Source of the DNA: an uncultured Bacilli bacterium
Lineage (GTDB): Bacteria; Bacillota_I; Bacilli_A; RF39; UBA660
DNA length: 29,159 bases
Direction: 5' to 3'
Assembly: GCA_947632275.1 (NCBI GenBank)
Contig: CANROR010000008.1
Location: 1 to 29,159 of the forward strand
A program made the translations under genes and the position numbers. Shown here piece after piece: positions 20,766 to 29,071 of the stretch; position 1 is the stretch's first letter, and each line of letters starts with the position of its first letter. The notes beneath the pieces were generated by a model. It made no database searches, had not been told where the DNA came from, and was given only the letters and a program-made list of their open reading frames with translations.

Positions 20766-22880
20766 ATGAAAAAAAGAACGACAGTAAAAGTTTCCAAATT
20801 ATTAATTTTGGCTGTGGTTCTTTTATTTTGTGCCGCGATTGCCAAACTTTCGTATATTGTTTTAAGTGATAAAGTTGATGATATTAATTTAAAAGAAAAA
20901 GCTTTATCGATTACAACGGCGCGGCAAACTTTGCCTTCTTCGCGGGGCTCAATTTATGATACCAATGGTAAGTTACTGGCTAGAACTGTCAATTCTTATA
21001 CTTTAATTGCCTATTTGGATCCATCGCGAACTACGGATGCCAAGAAACCGCAACACGTGGTTGATAAAGAAATGACGGCCGAAAAACTGGCGCCCATTTT
21101 AAACATTGAAGCTAGTGAAATCTTAAAATATTTAAATAAAGATAAAAAGCAAGTGCAATTTGGTTCGGCCGGTAATAATTTAACAGAGAATACCAAAAGT
21201 AAAATTGAAGCTTTGGATTTGCCCGGCATTGATTTTTTAGTAAGTAAGCAAAGATATTATGAAGAAGCGGAACTCGCTAGTTATATCATTGGTTATGCAA
21301 AAGAAAATGATGACGGCGAAATTGTTGGAGAATTAGGGGTCGAAAAATATTTTGATGATATTCTTGCCGGAACGGATGGCTATAAAGAATTTCAAAAATA
21401 TACGGCTAAGAATTATCAAATTCCGAACTCGCCCGTTAAAATTGAAGAAGCAGTCAATGGCTCTGATATCTATTTAACAATTGATAGTCAAATTCAATTT
21501 ATTGTCGAAAATGCCATAAAGGAACTGGCCGCCAAAGCCCAAATGGGGTGGATGGTCTTTACCGTTATGGATGCTAAGACGGGAGCAATTGTCGCTAGTG
21601 CAACCAATCCCAATTTTAATCCGAACAATACCAATACAATAACCTCTTACATGAATCCTTTGGTATCTAACCAATATGAACCCGGGAGTGTTATGAAAGT
21701 ATTTTCTTTTGCTTCCGCGATTGAAGAAGGTAAATATAATGGGAGTGAAACATATCGGTCCGGGAAAATTGAAGTTGATGATGTAACCATTCGCGATTCC
21801 TTTAAAAAAGATTATGGTACGATAACCTTTGATTATGGATTTGCCCGTTCTTCGAATGTGGCCGCTACCATCTTAGCTTTAGAAAGAGTCGGGGGCACCA
21901 AACTGCGTAATTATTATAAAGATTTAGGTTTTGGCAGTATCACGGGAATTGAACTTTCCAATGAAGCTAAAGGCGATATTTCCTTTAAATATCGTTCGGA
22001 AATTGCTTCGGCTTCTTTTGGCCAAGGTATTACCGTAACCCCAATTCAAATTTTACAAGCCATGAGTTTTTTAACCAATGATGGCACGGTTATTAAACCT
22101 TACATCGTGGATAAAATTGTCGATAGTGAAGGTAAAGTTACCTATGAAGGCCAAAGAACCGAAGTAAAAAAAGTCTTTAGTGCCTCAACTGCCGAGAAAA
22201 TGCGACAATTAATGCATGATGTAGTGGAAGTCGGAACGGGGACTTATTATAAAAATGATAATGTATCGTTAATTGCCAAAACCGGGACCGCTCAAATAGC
22301 TTCTCCGAAAGGTGGTTATTTAGATGGCGATTACGATATTATTAAAAGTATCGCTGGAATCTTCCCGGAAGATAATCCTAAATATATCATTTATGTAGCT
22401 AATGAAAAAATGGTAGCAAGTACGACGACTTTTGCTAATATTATTAATAATGCGGTAGAAGAAATTGCGAGTTACGCCAAACTAACGGCTAAAAAAAGTG
22501 ATGTTGATTATTCGAGAATTGTAACTGTCGATAATTATTTAAGTAAAAGTGTCAGTGATGTTACGGCCAAGCTTACTAGTGAAGGCTTAAAACCTATTGT
22601 CATGGGTAAAGGAACTTATGTTGTGGATCAATATCCTTTGAAAAATACTCAAGTTTTATATAATGATAAAGTCTTTTTAAAAACTAATTCGCAAGAATTT
22701 TTAATGCCTAACATGCTTAATTGGAGTATGAATGAAGTAAAAACTTATTGTAATTTTTTAGGTTTAACGTGTTCCTTTGATGGTTATGGTTATGTTACAA
22801 GTCAAAATGTTTTAGAAAATACCCCAATAAAGAAAGATGACCAAATAATTTTTACCTTAAATAATCAAAATATAACTTAA
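20766..22880 (+). CDS. ftsI: class B penicillin-binding protein with two C-terminal PASTA domains (FtsI/PBP2B-like)
   Basis: A 704-aa transpeptidase that cross-links septal peptidoglycan with an FtsW partner. Order: membrane anchor (about 11-33), dimerisation domain starting SSRGSIYDTNGKLLA (58-72), then the penicillin-binding domain with SVMK (Ser308 nucleophile, Lys311), SSN (362-364) and KTGT (505-508). Two PASTA-like repeats follow (about 593-646 and 646-700), as in B. subtilis PBP2B and SpoVD or pneumococcal PBP2x. PASTA domains bind glycan or help localisation. AGAGGAG (20750-20756) precedes the ATG. It is the last gene of the mraZ operon here: mraY, murD, murG and ftsQ do not follow. 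Cysteines in the last PASTA repeat (TYCNFLGLTC) could form a disulfide. No T-run terminator is evident at its end; the next promoter follows within 20 bases. Confidence 0.94.
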   Translation: MKKRTTVKVSKLLILAVVLLFCAAIAKLSYIVLSDKVDDINLKEKALSITTARQTLPSSRGSIYDTNGKLLARTVNSYTLIAYLDPSRTTDAKKPQHVVDKEMTAEKLAPILNIEASEILKYLNKDKKQVQFGSAGNNLTENTKSKIEALDLPGIDFLVSKQRYYEEAELASYIIGYAKENDDGEIVGELGVEKYFDDILAGTDGYKEFQKYTAKNYQIPNSPVKIEEAVNGSDIYLTIDSQIQFIVENAIKELAAKAQMGWMVFTVMDAKTGAIVASATNPNFNPNNTNTITSYMNPLVSNQYEPGSVMKVFSFASAIEEGKYNGSETYRSGKIEVDDVTIRDSFKKDYGTITFDYGFARSSNVAATILALERVGGTKLRNYYKDLGFGSITGIELSNEAKGDISFKYRSEIASASFGQGITVTPIQILQAMSFLTNDGTVIKPYIVDKIVDSEGKVTYEGQRTEVKKVFSASTAEKMRQLMHDVVEVGTGTYYKNDNVSLIAKTGTAQIASPKGGYLDGDYDIIKSIAGIFPEDNPKYIIYVANEKMVASTTTFANIINNAVEEIASYAKLTAKKSDVDYSRIVTVDNYLSKSVSDVTAKLTSEGLKPIVMGKGTYVVDQYPLKNTQVLYNDKVFLKTNSQEFLMPNMLNWSMNEVKTYCNFLGLTCSFDGYGYVTSQNVLENTPIKKDDQIIFTLNNQNIT

Positions 22881-22897
22881 AAAGGCAAAAAATTATA

Positions 22898-22926
22898 TTG
22901 CTATTCTAAATTTGTGATGTTATAAT
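22898..22926 (+). promoter_or_regulatory. promoter of rpsU
   Basis: TTGCTA (22898-22903), 17-bp spacer, TATAAT (22921-22926), with an extended -10 TG at 22918-22919. A strong promoter, as expected for a ribosomal protein gene. Confidence 0.85.
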
Positions 22927-22960
22927 ATTCTATAAGAAAACCGGAAGGGAGGGCGAATAA

Positions 22961-23146
22961 ATGACAAAAGTAGTTGTTCAAGGTGGCGACCTTGATGGTG
23001 CAATGCGTAAATTCAAAACTAAATTTGCAAGAAGCGGTGTCCCTTCTGAAATTAAGAAAAGAAAAAATTATTTAAAACCTAGTATCGTTAGAAGAAATAA
23101 AAAAGAAGAAGGAATTAAAAATTCACGTAAACATAATCGAGATTAA
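22961..23146 (+). CDS. rpsU: 30S ribosomal protein S21
   Basis: S21, 61 aa. The sequence shows VVVQGGDLDGAMRKFK, a variant of the usual 'E...LD.ALRRFKR' start, then the basic segments SEIKKRKNYLKPS and RRNKKEEG. S21 sits near the anti-Shine-Dalgarno end of 16S rRNA and aids initiation. GGAAGGGAGGG (22943-22953) precedes the ATG. It is monocistronic, with its own promoter and terminator; in many Bacillota a yqeY gene follows, but not here. Confidence 0.93.
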   Translation: MTKVVVQGGDLDGAMRKFKTKFARSGVPSEIKKRKNYLKPSIVRRNKKEEGIKNSRKHNRD

Positions 23147-23170
23147 GAATGAGGCAAATCATTCTTTTTT
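23145..23170 (+). terminator. intrinsic terminator of rpsU
   Basis: AAGAATGA (23145-23152), loop GGCAAA, TCATTCTT (23159-23166), then T's to 23170. It overlaps the last two bases of the rpsU stop codon. Confidence 0.88.
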
Positions 23171-23220
23171 CTTGCTTCAAAAAGAAAAAATGTTTTTTTG
23201 AAAAAAGTATTATTTTAAAA

Positions 23221-23249
23221 TTGCATTCTATTTAAGAGTTTGATATAAT
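23221..23249 (+). promoter_or_regulatory. promoter of the four-gene AAA+/calcium-stalk operon
   Basis: TTGCAT (23221-23226), 17-bp spacer, TATAAT (23244-23249), with an extended -10 TG at 23241-23242. Expected start near 23256. It is the only promoter I find before the operon's terminator at 29070. Confidence 0.85.
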
Positions 23250-23275
23250 TTATTATGATAGGTTGGGTGACTTAT

Positions 23276-24358
23276 GTGGATAATAGCATTATCGAACTAT
23301 TTAAAAAGAAAAAAATAAAAATTATTTCTACATATGCCGAGATTTTGGAAGAAATGATTACTTTAGAAGAAAATACTTTATGGCAAAAGCCTAAAGAATT
23401 TGTAAGTATTTGTGAAGGAATAACGACCAATTTTGTGACAAAATATTATTTTGATAATAATATTAATCGCAATAATCCTGTGGAATATTTAAATGATAAT
23501 ATTAATGCGGTGTTAATATCGATTATGGATTATTATAAAAGCCAAGGTCAAAGTGATATAGTTAAATTAAAGAAAAATGAAACTTTTTTACTAAGTGTGA
23601 TCATTTGTGTAGCTTCCTTTGTGGATATTGCTTCCAATGTTATTGATGGTAATTATCCGGTGATGAAAAGAAACTTAGTTAAATTATTGAAATATTTAAA
23701 TAAAACAGAAATATTAAAGATCTATTGGCAAAATAAAATAATATTAAATAAATTATTTAAAGAAGTAAAACAAAATATTAATAATGAAAAGAAATTCTTT
23801 GAATTATTTAAAAGTAATAAATATCATAATGAATATCAAATAGTTAGTCAGGATCCTTTATATTATAAAGTAAGATTTATTTATAAAGTCGAAGGCTTAG
23901 AGAATGAGGATAATAAAATAATTAAGAAATTACAACATGAATATTTAAAAAATTATTTAAAAATATGTTATGAATTATTAGTTATATTACTGATGAAAGA
24001 ATACATAATGAATAAAGAAGTTAATACTTATCTTTTACCAGTGCTAGATCTGGATGAAGATTTAAATATTTTGAAGCATCCTTTGATTAAAGATAATGTT
24101 AAATTGTTAGTGCCAATTGAAAAGTATGAAGAATTTAAAAATAGTGATTTTAATATTGTTTATACTTTAAAAGATTTAACAGTTGAACAATTATTAGATA
24201 AACAAGATATTGAAGTTTTAGTTAAAAAAGAATTTAGAGAAAAAAATAAGGAAGAATTAAGCAAATTAGAATCATTAAAGATTAAGTTGATTGTAGAAAA
24301 TTTAGGAAAAAGTGTTACTGATAAAATGATATATGGAATTAAGGAGGAAGTTTTATGA
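23276..24358 (+). CDS. operon gene A: helical protein of unknown function
   Basis: I do not recognise this protein. It is about 360 aa, mainly helical, Lys/Asn/Ile-rich, with two hydrophobic stretches (LLSVIICVASFVDIASNVI and YELLVILLMKEYI) that look more like buried helices than clear membrane spans. The last ~90 residues alternate strand and helix (KLLVPIEKYEEF, FNIVYTLKDLTVEQLL, LKIKLIVENLG) and may be a separate alpha/beta domain. The frame is open from an ATG at 23255, but that is essentially the transcription start. GTG at 23276 has GGGTGA (23265-23270) 5 bases upstream, so I prefer it; a leaderless ATG remains possible. It overlaps the AAA+ gene by 4 bases (ATGA), implying a shared function. 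Confidence 0.72.
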   Translation: MDNSIIELFKKKKIKIISTYAEILEEMITLEENTLWQKPKEFVSICEGITTNFVTKYYFDNNINRNNPVEYLNDNINAVLISIMDYYKSQGQSDIVKLKKNETFLLSVIICVASFVDIASNVIDGNYPVMKRNLVKLLKYLNKTEILKIYWQNKIILNKLFKEVKQNINNEKKFFELFKSNKYHNEYQIVSQDPLYYKVRFIYKVEGLENEDNKIIKKLQHEYLKNYLKICYELLVILLMKEYIMNKEVNTYLLPVLDLDEDLNILKHPLIKDNVKLLVPIEKYEEFKNSDFNIVYTLKDLTVEQLLDKQDIEVLVKKEFREKNKEELSKLESLKIKLIVENLGKSVTDKMIYGIKEEVL

Positions 24359-25860
24359 GTATATATGGAGAGTTTTTTATTAAATTTATGTCCCCATTTT
24401 TTGATGGGTTAGTAAGCATTTTTAAATCATTCTTTGAAGGATTATTTAAAATGTTTAATGTGGTAACTTACATTGAAATAATTAGTAAATATGCGAAAGA
24501 TTTAGATACGGTCGGATATATTATATTAGTATTTTCAATAATCTTTTTAGTCGCCATGTTTGCTTTTATCTTCTTTTGTATTGCCCGGGCTATTCGCACT
24601 TATTTAAGATATCGCCGTAATGTTCATAAAGAAGATTTATTAATTGAAGAAATTGAAAATTTAAATAATGATATTATTAAATTAAAAAAACAAAATGCGA
24701 AGATTGCCGAACTTACGAACGAAAATGGGGAAATTGAATTAGATGAAAATGGTAATCCGGTTAATGGTTTAAAAGAAGGTGAATCACGGTTCTTTAAACT
24801 TACGAAAGTTGATGAAAAATATGCCGAATTTACGCCTGAAGCTATTCAAAATACCTTTACTTTAGAAGAATTATGTGATTTATTCCGTAATTATTCCGCT
24901 TCTAAATTAAAATTATATTATGATATTAATTTAATTAGATTATTTATTGCTTCCTTTGCTTCTAACAAATTAATTATTTTGGAAGGTATTTCCGGAACTG
25001 GGAAAACATCTTTAGCTTATGCTTTTGGTTCTTTAATTGATAATGAAACAACGGTAGCCTCTGTTCAACCTTCATGGCGGGACTCAACCGAAATCTTTGG
25101 TTACTTCAACGAATTTACCAAAAGATTTAATGAAACGGAAATCTTAACGAAAATGTATGAAGCCCAATATTCTGATGAAGTTTATATTACGCTTTTAGAT
25201 GAAATGAATATTTCCCGGGTTGAATATTACTTTGCCGAAATGTTATCTGTTTTGGAACTTCCTAATAAAAAGGACTGGGTGGTTGAACTTGTTCCTAATG
25301 TTTGGGAAAACGATCCGAAGAAATTAGACGAAGGTAAAATAAAAGTACCCGAAAATATGTGGTACATTGGGACCATTAATAACGATGACTCCACGTTCAT
25401 GATTACGGATAAAGTATATGACCGGGCGATGCCAATTGCAATCGATGATAAATGTGAAGCATTTGAAGCACCAGATACGGAAGCATTTAAAATTAGTTAT
25501 ACATATTTAGATGGTTTATTTGCTAAAGCGAGCGAAGAACATGCCGTTAGTGAAGAAAATTTAAATAAATTACATGAAATGGATCGGTATGTAATTGATC
25601 ATTTCCGTTTAGCTTTTGGTAACCGGATTGTTAAACAATTAAAAGATTTCGTTCCGGCTTATGTAGCTTGTGGCGGTGATGAAATCGCGGGAATTGATTA
25701 TTTAATTGCTCATAAAATTTTAAGAAAATTTGAACAATTAAATTTAGCCTATATTAAAGATGAAATTGATGGCTTTATCGAATATTTGGAAAAATTATTT
25801 GGGGAAGGTAAAATGCCCGAATGTAAAAATTATCTTTTAAGACTTAAAAAGACAATCTAG
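24355..25860 (+). CDS. operon gene B: membrane-anchored McrB-type AAA+ ATPase
   Basis: A 501-aa protein. Residues 1-50 are amphipathic and Phe-rich, a clear membrane helix spans about 54-78, and the basic RTYLRYRR just after it places the rest in the cytoplasm. A short coiled coil (about 92-118) and an acidic linker (ELDENGNPVNG) follow. The AAA_5/McrB-type domain covers about 185-365: Walker A GISGTGKTS (211-219), Walker B ITLLDEMN (278-285) with the typical NISRVEYYFAEML continuation, sensor GTINND (339-344), and DRA (356-358), the likely arginine-finger region. The GTP-specific MNTADRS motif of E. coli McrB is not seen, so ATP is the likelier nucleotide. The C-terminal ~130 residues are a helical lid. 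A native membrane anchor is unusual for McrB/MoxR relatives. The neighbours are a DUF2357-like protein and a surface stalk protein. Confidence 0.85.
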   Translation: MSIYGEFFIKFMSPFFDGLVSIFKSFFEGLFKMFNVVTYIEIISKYAKDLDTVGYIILVFSIIFLVAMFAFIFFCIARAIRTYLRYRRNVHKEDLLIEEIENLNNDIIKLKKQNAKIAELTNENGEIELDENGNPVNGLKEGESRFFKLTKVDEKYAEFTPEAIQNTFTLEELCDLFRNYSASKLKLYYDINLIRLFIASFASNKLIILEGISGTGKTSLAYAFGSLIDNETTVASVQPSWRDSTEIFGYFNEFTKRFNETEILTKMYEAQYSDEVYITLLDEMNISRVEYYFAEMLSVLELPNKKDWVVELVPNVWENDPKKLDEGKIKVPENMWYIGTINNDDSTFMITDKVYDRAMPIAIDDKCEAFEAPDTEAFKISYTYLDGLFAKASEEHAVSEENLNKLHEMDRYVIDHFRLAFGNRIVKQLKDFVPAYVACGGDEIAGIDYLIAHKILRKFEQLNLAYIKDEIDGFIEYLEKLFGEGKMPECKNYLLRLKKTI

Positions 25861-25869
25861 GTGAATAAG

Positions 25870-26970
25870 ATGGATGATTTATTTACATATTTAAAAAATC
25901 TTAATGAAGAAGAAGTTAAAAATTTTACGAAAACAACCAACTCGAAAATAAATGCTAAGACGAAAGTGCATCGGGTTATAAGTGATACTTCGTGGGTTAC
26001 TATGGTTGAAGATTCGATTCCGTATTTGGATAATATTATTCGAAATCCGCGGCGGTTTATCGTTCAAGAAGAAAATATTGTGCCGATTGAAAAAGCCAAA
26101 GTAGTTACCGAAGAAAGTATTCGGCATTTAGCCCAAAATACTAATTTAATTCAAGATGTTAAAGAAGATGGGACGGTCATTCCGCTTAAATTATTAAATG
26201 TCTATCGCGAAGAAACGGTGGATTTATATGAAAACCGGTTTATTAAATCATTGGTTGATAATTTATATCAATTTGTTAATAATAAACTTAAAGAATCAGA
26301 CCAACAAAGTCGGGTCGATGTAGAAAATAAAGTTACTTATGAAGCGGAAAATAATTTAAAAGGCGGCAAGATTAATGTAACCTTAAATTTAGAAAGTAAA
26401 AATTCCGAAATTATTGAAGCGGAAAAGAAAGATGGCCATGATTTAGAAACGCGAATTGAACATATTAAAGATGTCTTAGCGGCATTCATGGGCAGTCAAT
26501 TTATTAAAGGTTTACAAGCATCACAACCGGTTAGAAGCCCAATTCGCAAAACTAATGTTATTTTAAAAGAACCAAATTTTATTAAAGCTTTGGAACTTTG
26601 GGAATATCTAGAAAGTAATGCCATAAAGCCAATTACGACGGTTACGGATGAAAACCTTGATCGGAGTCAAGAAGTTAAAGATAAATATGATTTTTCTTTC
26701 TTCTTGCAAAATATGGCATTAAATTTGAATAAAGATCCAAAATATGATAAAGTTAATGTGATAGAAGATTTAACGATTGAAGAAGCATTAAAAAAATTAG
26801 TTCTCGAAAAAAATATGGATAAAAAAGAAGTTAAAGCTTTTATGGATAAAGAATTAAAAAAAGTTTTTGCTATTAAAAAAGCACAAGAAGATAAAGTTCG
26901 AAAGCATTTTGTTAATTTCTTAAGAGAATATAATCGCAAGAAGAAAAAAGCTTTAGAATTATTAAAGTGA
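25870..26970 (+). CDS. operon gene C: DUF2357/COG1700-like protein without visible nuclease motif
   Basis: A 366-aa soluble protein. The N-terminal half resembles the DUF2357 (COG1700) proteins that accompany McrB-type ATPases: NIIRNPRRFIVQEENIVPIE, then ESIRHLAQNT, and the helix DLYENRFIKSLVDNLYQFV. The ENRF motif is the clearest marker. Many such proteins end in a PD-(D/E)XK nuclease; here the C-terminal part is Lys-rich and helical (LREYNRKKKKALELL) with no such motif that I can see. The TAG stop of gene B is followed directly by GTG (25861) in frame, but AGGTG (25859-25863) is better read as the binding site for ATG at 25870. Gene D follows after 10 bases. Confidence 0.65.
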   Translation: MDDLFTYLKNLNEEEVKNFTKTTNSKINAKTKVHRVISDTSWVTMVEDSIPYLDNIIRNPRRFIVQEENIVPIEKAKVVTEESIRHLAQNTNLIQDVKEDGTVIPLKLLNVYREETVDLYENRFIKSLVDNLYQFVNNKLKESDQQSRVDVENKVTYEAENNLKGGKINVTLNLESKNSEIIEAEKKDGHDLETRIEHIKDVLAAFMGSQFIKGLQASQPVRSPIRKTNVILKEPNFIKALELWEYLESNAIKPITTVTDENLDRSQEVKDKYDFSFFLQNMALNLNKDPKYDKVNVIEDLTIEEALKKLVLEKNMDKKEVKAFMDKELKKVFAIKKAQEDKVRKHFVNFLREYNRKKKKALELLK

Positions 26971-26980
26971 GGGATATTAA

Positions 26981-29071
26981 GTGGAAGCAAAAAAAGCTAA
27001 AAAGGAAAAGAAAAAAAGCAAGATTTTAGATAATCATGAAACCTTAGATTTAAAAGAATTTATGCTTTTAAATGCTAAAGAACAAAATGATAAAATTAAA
27101 GAAATCTTAGAAAAAATGTATGAAGATACTTTAAATGTAGCTCCTAAACATATTGAAAAAACTTTGAATTTATGTTTTGAAGTAACAGATAAAGAAATTT
27201 ATCTTCCTTATAGTTTAAAAGTTGCCAAAAATGCGAGCAAAGTAACTTTTTCTTTTGTCGAACGCGGCAATATGGGTTTATTTTTATTGTTCTTGTTTAC
27301 TTTCCTTTTCGCCGGGATTGCGGCCACTTATACGGGTGTGCATTATTTAAATGCTTCAAAACTTAATATTGATTTAGATGGTGATGGTGTTGCCGATTTA
27401 AATATTGATTTAGATGGTGATGGCGTCTGTGATGTTAACTGTGATGAAAACGGGGATCGAATTCCGGATAAAAATATTGATTATAATGGAAATCGGGACG
27501 CCACTTTTAATGTTTTAAAAGAAGATGGCACGATTAAAAATCCAATGAACCAAGATACGAATGGTGATGGCGTTTGTAATTTAAACTGTGATATTGATAA
27601 AGATGGTTGGCCAGATACTAATGTTGATTTAGATGGCGATGGCAAACCGGATGTCAATATTGATACCAATGGTGATGGGACGCCCGATGTAAATATTGAT
27701 TCTAATGGCGATGGCGTTTGTGATATCAACTGTGATAATAATGGTGATGGCAAGTGCGATTATAATTGTACTAACCAAGAAACGAGTAAGCGCGAATTAA
27801 ATGTCGATACCAATGGCGATGGCGTCTGTGATATCAACTGTGATACCAATAATGATGGTATTCCCGACACGAACTTAGATTATGAAGGTAATAGAGAACC
27901 AACCTTTAATAAAGAAAATGAGGATGGGACGTTATCTAACCGGACTAATCAAGATACAAACCGAGATGGGGTATGTGACCTTAACTGTGATACCGATAAA
28001 GATGGTTGGCCGGATACTAATTTAGATATGGATAGTGATGGCAAACCAGATTTAAATGTTGATACGAACCATGATGGAACACCAGATTTAAATATTGATA
28101 CCGATGGTGATGGGGATCCCGATATCAATATTGATACTAATAATGATGGCGAATGTGATGTCAATTGTGTATATAATCAAAATGAAGATGATAAAAAATT
28201 AAATCTTGATACGAATGGTGATGGCGTTTGTGATGTTAACTGTGATAAAGATGGTGATGGAAAACCAGATACTAATGTCGACCATGACGGGAATCGTAAA
28301 CCAACATTCAATGTTGAAGAAAAAGATGGAACGTTATCTAACCGGACTAATCAAGATACCGATGGTGATGGTGTTTGTGATATCAATTGTGATACCGATG
28401 ATGATGGTTGGCCAGATACAAATCTTGATTTAGATGGTGATGGCAAACCGGATGTTAACCTTGATACTAATAAAGATGGTTATCCGGACCTTAACATTGA
28501 TACCGATGCCGATGGCGTCTGTGATATTAACTGTGACGATAATAATGATGGCATATGCGACCGCTTCTGTACCGAAATAGTTACTCAAAATACGGGCGGT
28601 GGCGGCATTGATGAAGAAGGTAATAGCGGCACCGGTTCGAAATCTGCTTCTTTAGTTGTTCGATTTGAACAACAAAATGAAGTTGTAACCGAAAACTTAT
28701 ATCCGGATGACCAAGAAAGTTATCCAGGACAAAATCCCGAAAACTTTAATACCAAAGTCCCAGATTTGAAATTTACTATTGAAAATCCAACGGATGTAGT
28801 AATGTATTATGATTTAAGATGGATTGTTAAAGAAAATACCTTTACCAGTAACAATTTCTGGTATAAAGTGGATGCCGACAATGGGGGATTTACCCAAGAC
28901 TGGCAAACGGCACCAAAAGCTGATGCTTTAATTAAAAATCGAGTAAGTATTAATCCGCATACCAAACAAAGTTATACAATTTCAATGACTTTACACGGAA
29001 TTAATGGCGACCAAAACTATGACCAAGGTAAAAGCTTTAATGCCAAAATAAAAGTTGAATTAACTAATTAA
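26981..29071 (+). CDS. operon gene D: surface protein with calcium-loop stalk
   Basis: A 696-aa protein starting at GTG, with GAGGGA (26969-26974) overlapping gene C's stop. Residues 1-97 are cytoplasmic: a very basic head (KKAKKEKKKSK) then a small domain. One membrane helix spans about 98-120. Outside, residues 131-530 hold 28 loops of DxDGDGxxD type (three are GNR variants) in a 12-residue period, resembling thrombospondin type 3 or dockerin-like calcium loops. Twenty-two Cys, mostly as C-x3-C (GVCDINCD), could cross-link the stalk. The loops form three super-repeats of about 133 residues, each 3 loops, a 25-residue insert (PTFN..., NRTNQ), 6 loops and a linker. A Gly-rich hinge (536-555) leads to a C-terminal beta-rich domain (about 556-696; YDLRWIVKENTF, QNYDQGKSFNAKIKVEL) that recalls camelysin/TasA-like sandwiches. 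No sortase signal. Confidence 0.85.
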   Translation: MEAKKAKKEKKKSKILDNHETLDLKEFMLLNAKEQNDKIKEILEKMYEDTLNVAPKHIEKTLNLCFEVTDKEIYLPYSLKVAKNASKVTFSFVERGNMGLFLLFLFTFLFAGIAATYTGVHYLNASKLNIDLDGDGVADLNIDLDGDGVCDVNCDENGDRIPDKNIDYNGNRDATFNVLKEDGTIKNPMNQDTNGDGVCNLNCDIDKDGWPDTNVDLDGDGKPDVNIDTNGDGTPDVNIDSNGDGVCDINCDNNGDGKCDYNCTNQETSKRELNVDTNGDGVCDINCDTNNDGIPDTNLDYEGNREPTFNKENEDGTLSNRTNQDTNRDGVCDLNCDTDKDGWPDTNLDMDSDGKPDLNVDTNHDGTPDLNIDTDGDGDPDINIDTNNDGECDVNCVYNQNEDDKKLNLDTNGDGVCDVNCDKDGDGKPDTNVDHDGNRKPTFNVEEKDGTLSNRTNQDTDGDGVCDINCDTDDDGWPDTNLDLDGDGKPDVNLDTNKDGYPDLNIDTDADGVCDINCDDNNDGICDRFCTEIVTQNTGGGGIDEEGNSGTGSKSASLVVRFEQQNEVVTENLYPDDQESYPGQNPENFNTKVPDLKFTIENPTDVVMYYDLRWIVKENTFTSNNFWYKVDADNGGFTQDWQTAPKADALIKNRVSINPHTKQSYTISMTLHGINGDQNYDQGKSFNAKIKVELTN
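27401..27799 (+). repeat. stalk super-repeat 1
   Basis: First of three tandem ~400-bp units in gene D, coding residues 141-273. It is the most divergent at its start (DENGDRIPD in place of DTNxDGxPD). The sequence has an internal 36-bp period from the 12-residue loops. Confidence 0.85.
27800..28201 (+). repeat. stalk super-repeat 2
   Basis: Second unit, residues 274-407 (134 aa). Shares the insert EDGTLSNRTNQDT-type segment with unit 3 and DKDGWPDTN with units 1 and 3. Confidence 0.88.
28202..28588 (+). repeat. stalk super-repeat 3
   Basis: Third unit, residues 408-536. It shares long stretches with unit 2 at DNA level, including the segment coding SNRTNQDT. It ends in CDRFC before the Gly-rich hinge. 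Confidence 0.88.

Noticed and set aside
23274..23318. ATG at 23274 as start of operon gene A
   Set aside because: It is in a different frame and reaches a stop after 14 codons; the long frame uses GTG 23276 or ATG 23255.
24355..26970. A standard McrBC-type restriction system
   Set aside because: The ATPase is membrane-anchored, lacks a DNA-binding N-domain, and the partner shows no PD-(D/E)XK motif; the operon continues into a surface protein.
27481..28164. Long antisense open frames opposite the stalk gene
   Set aside because: They follow from the biased GAT/GGT/AAT codons of the repeats on the other strand and have no binding sites or sensible composition.
27401..28588. CRISPR-like or satellite repeats at the end of the window
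   Set aside because: The repeats keep one open frame, are 36 bp and ~400 bp in period, and code calcium-type loops; there are no unique spacers.
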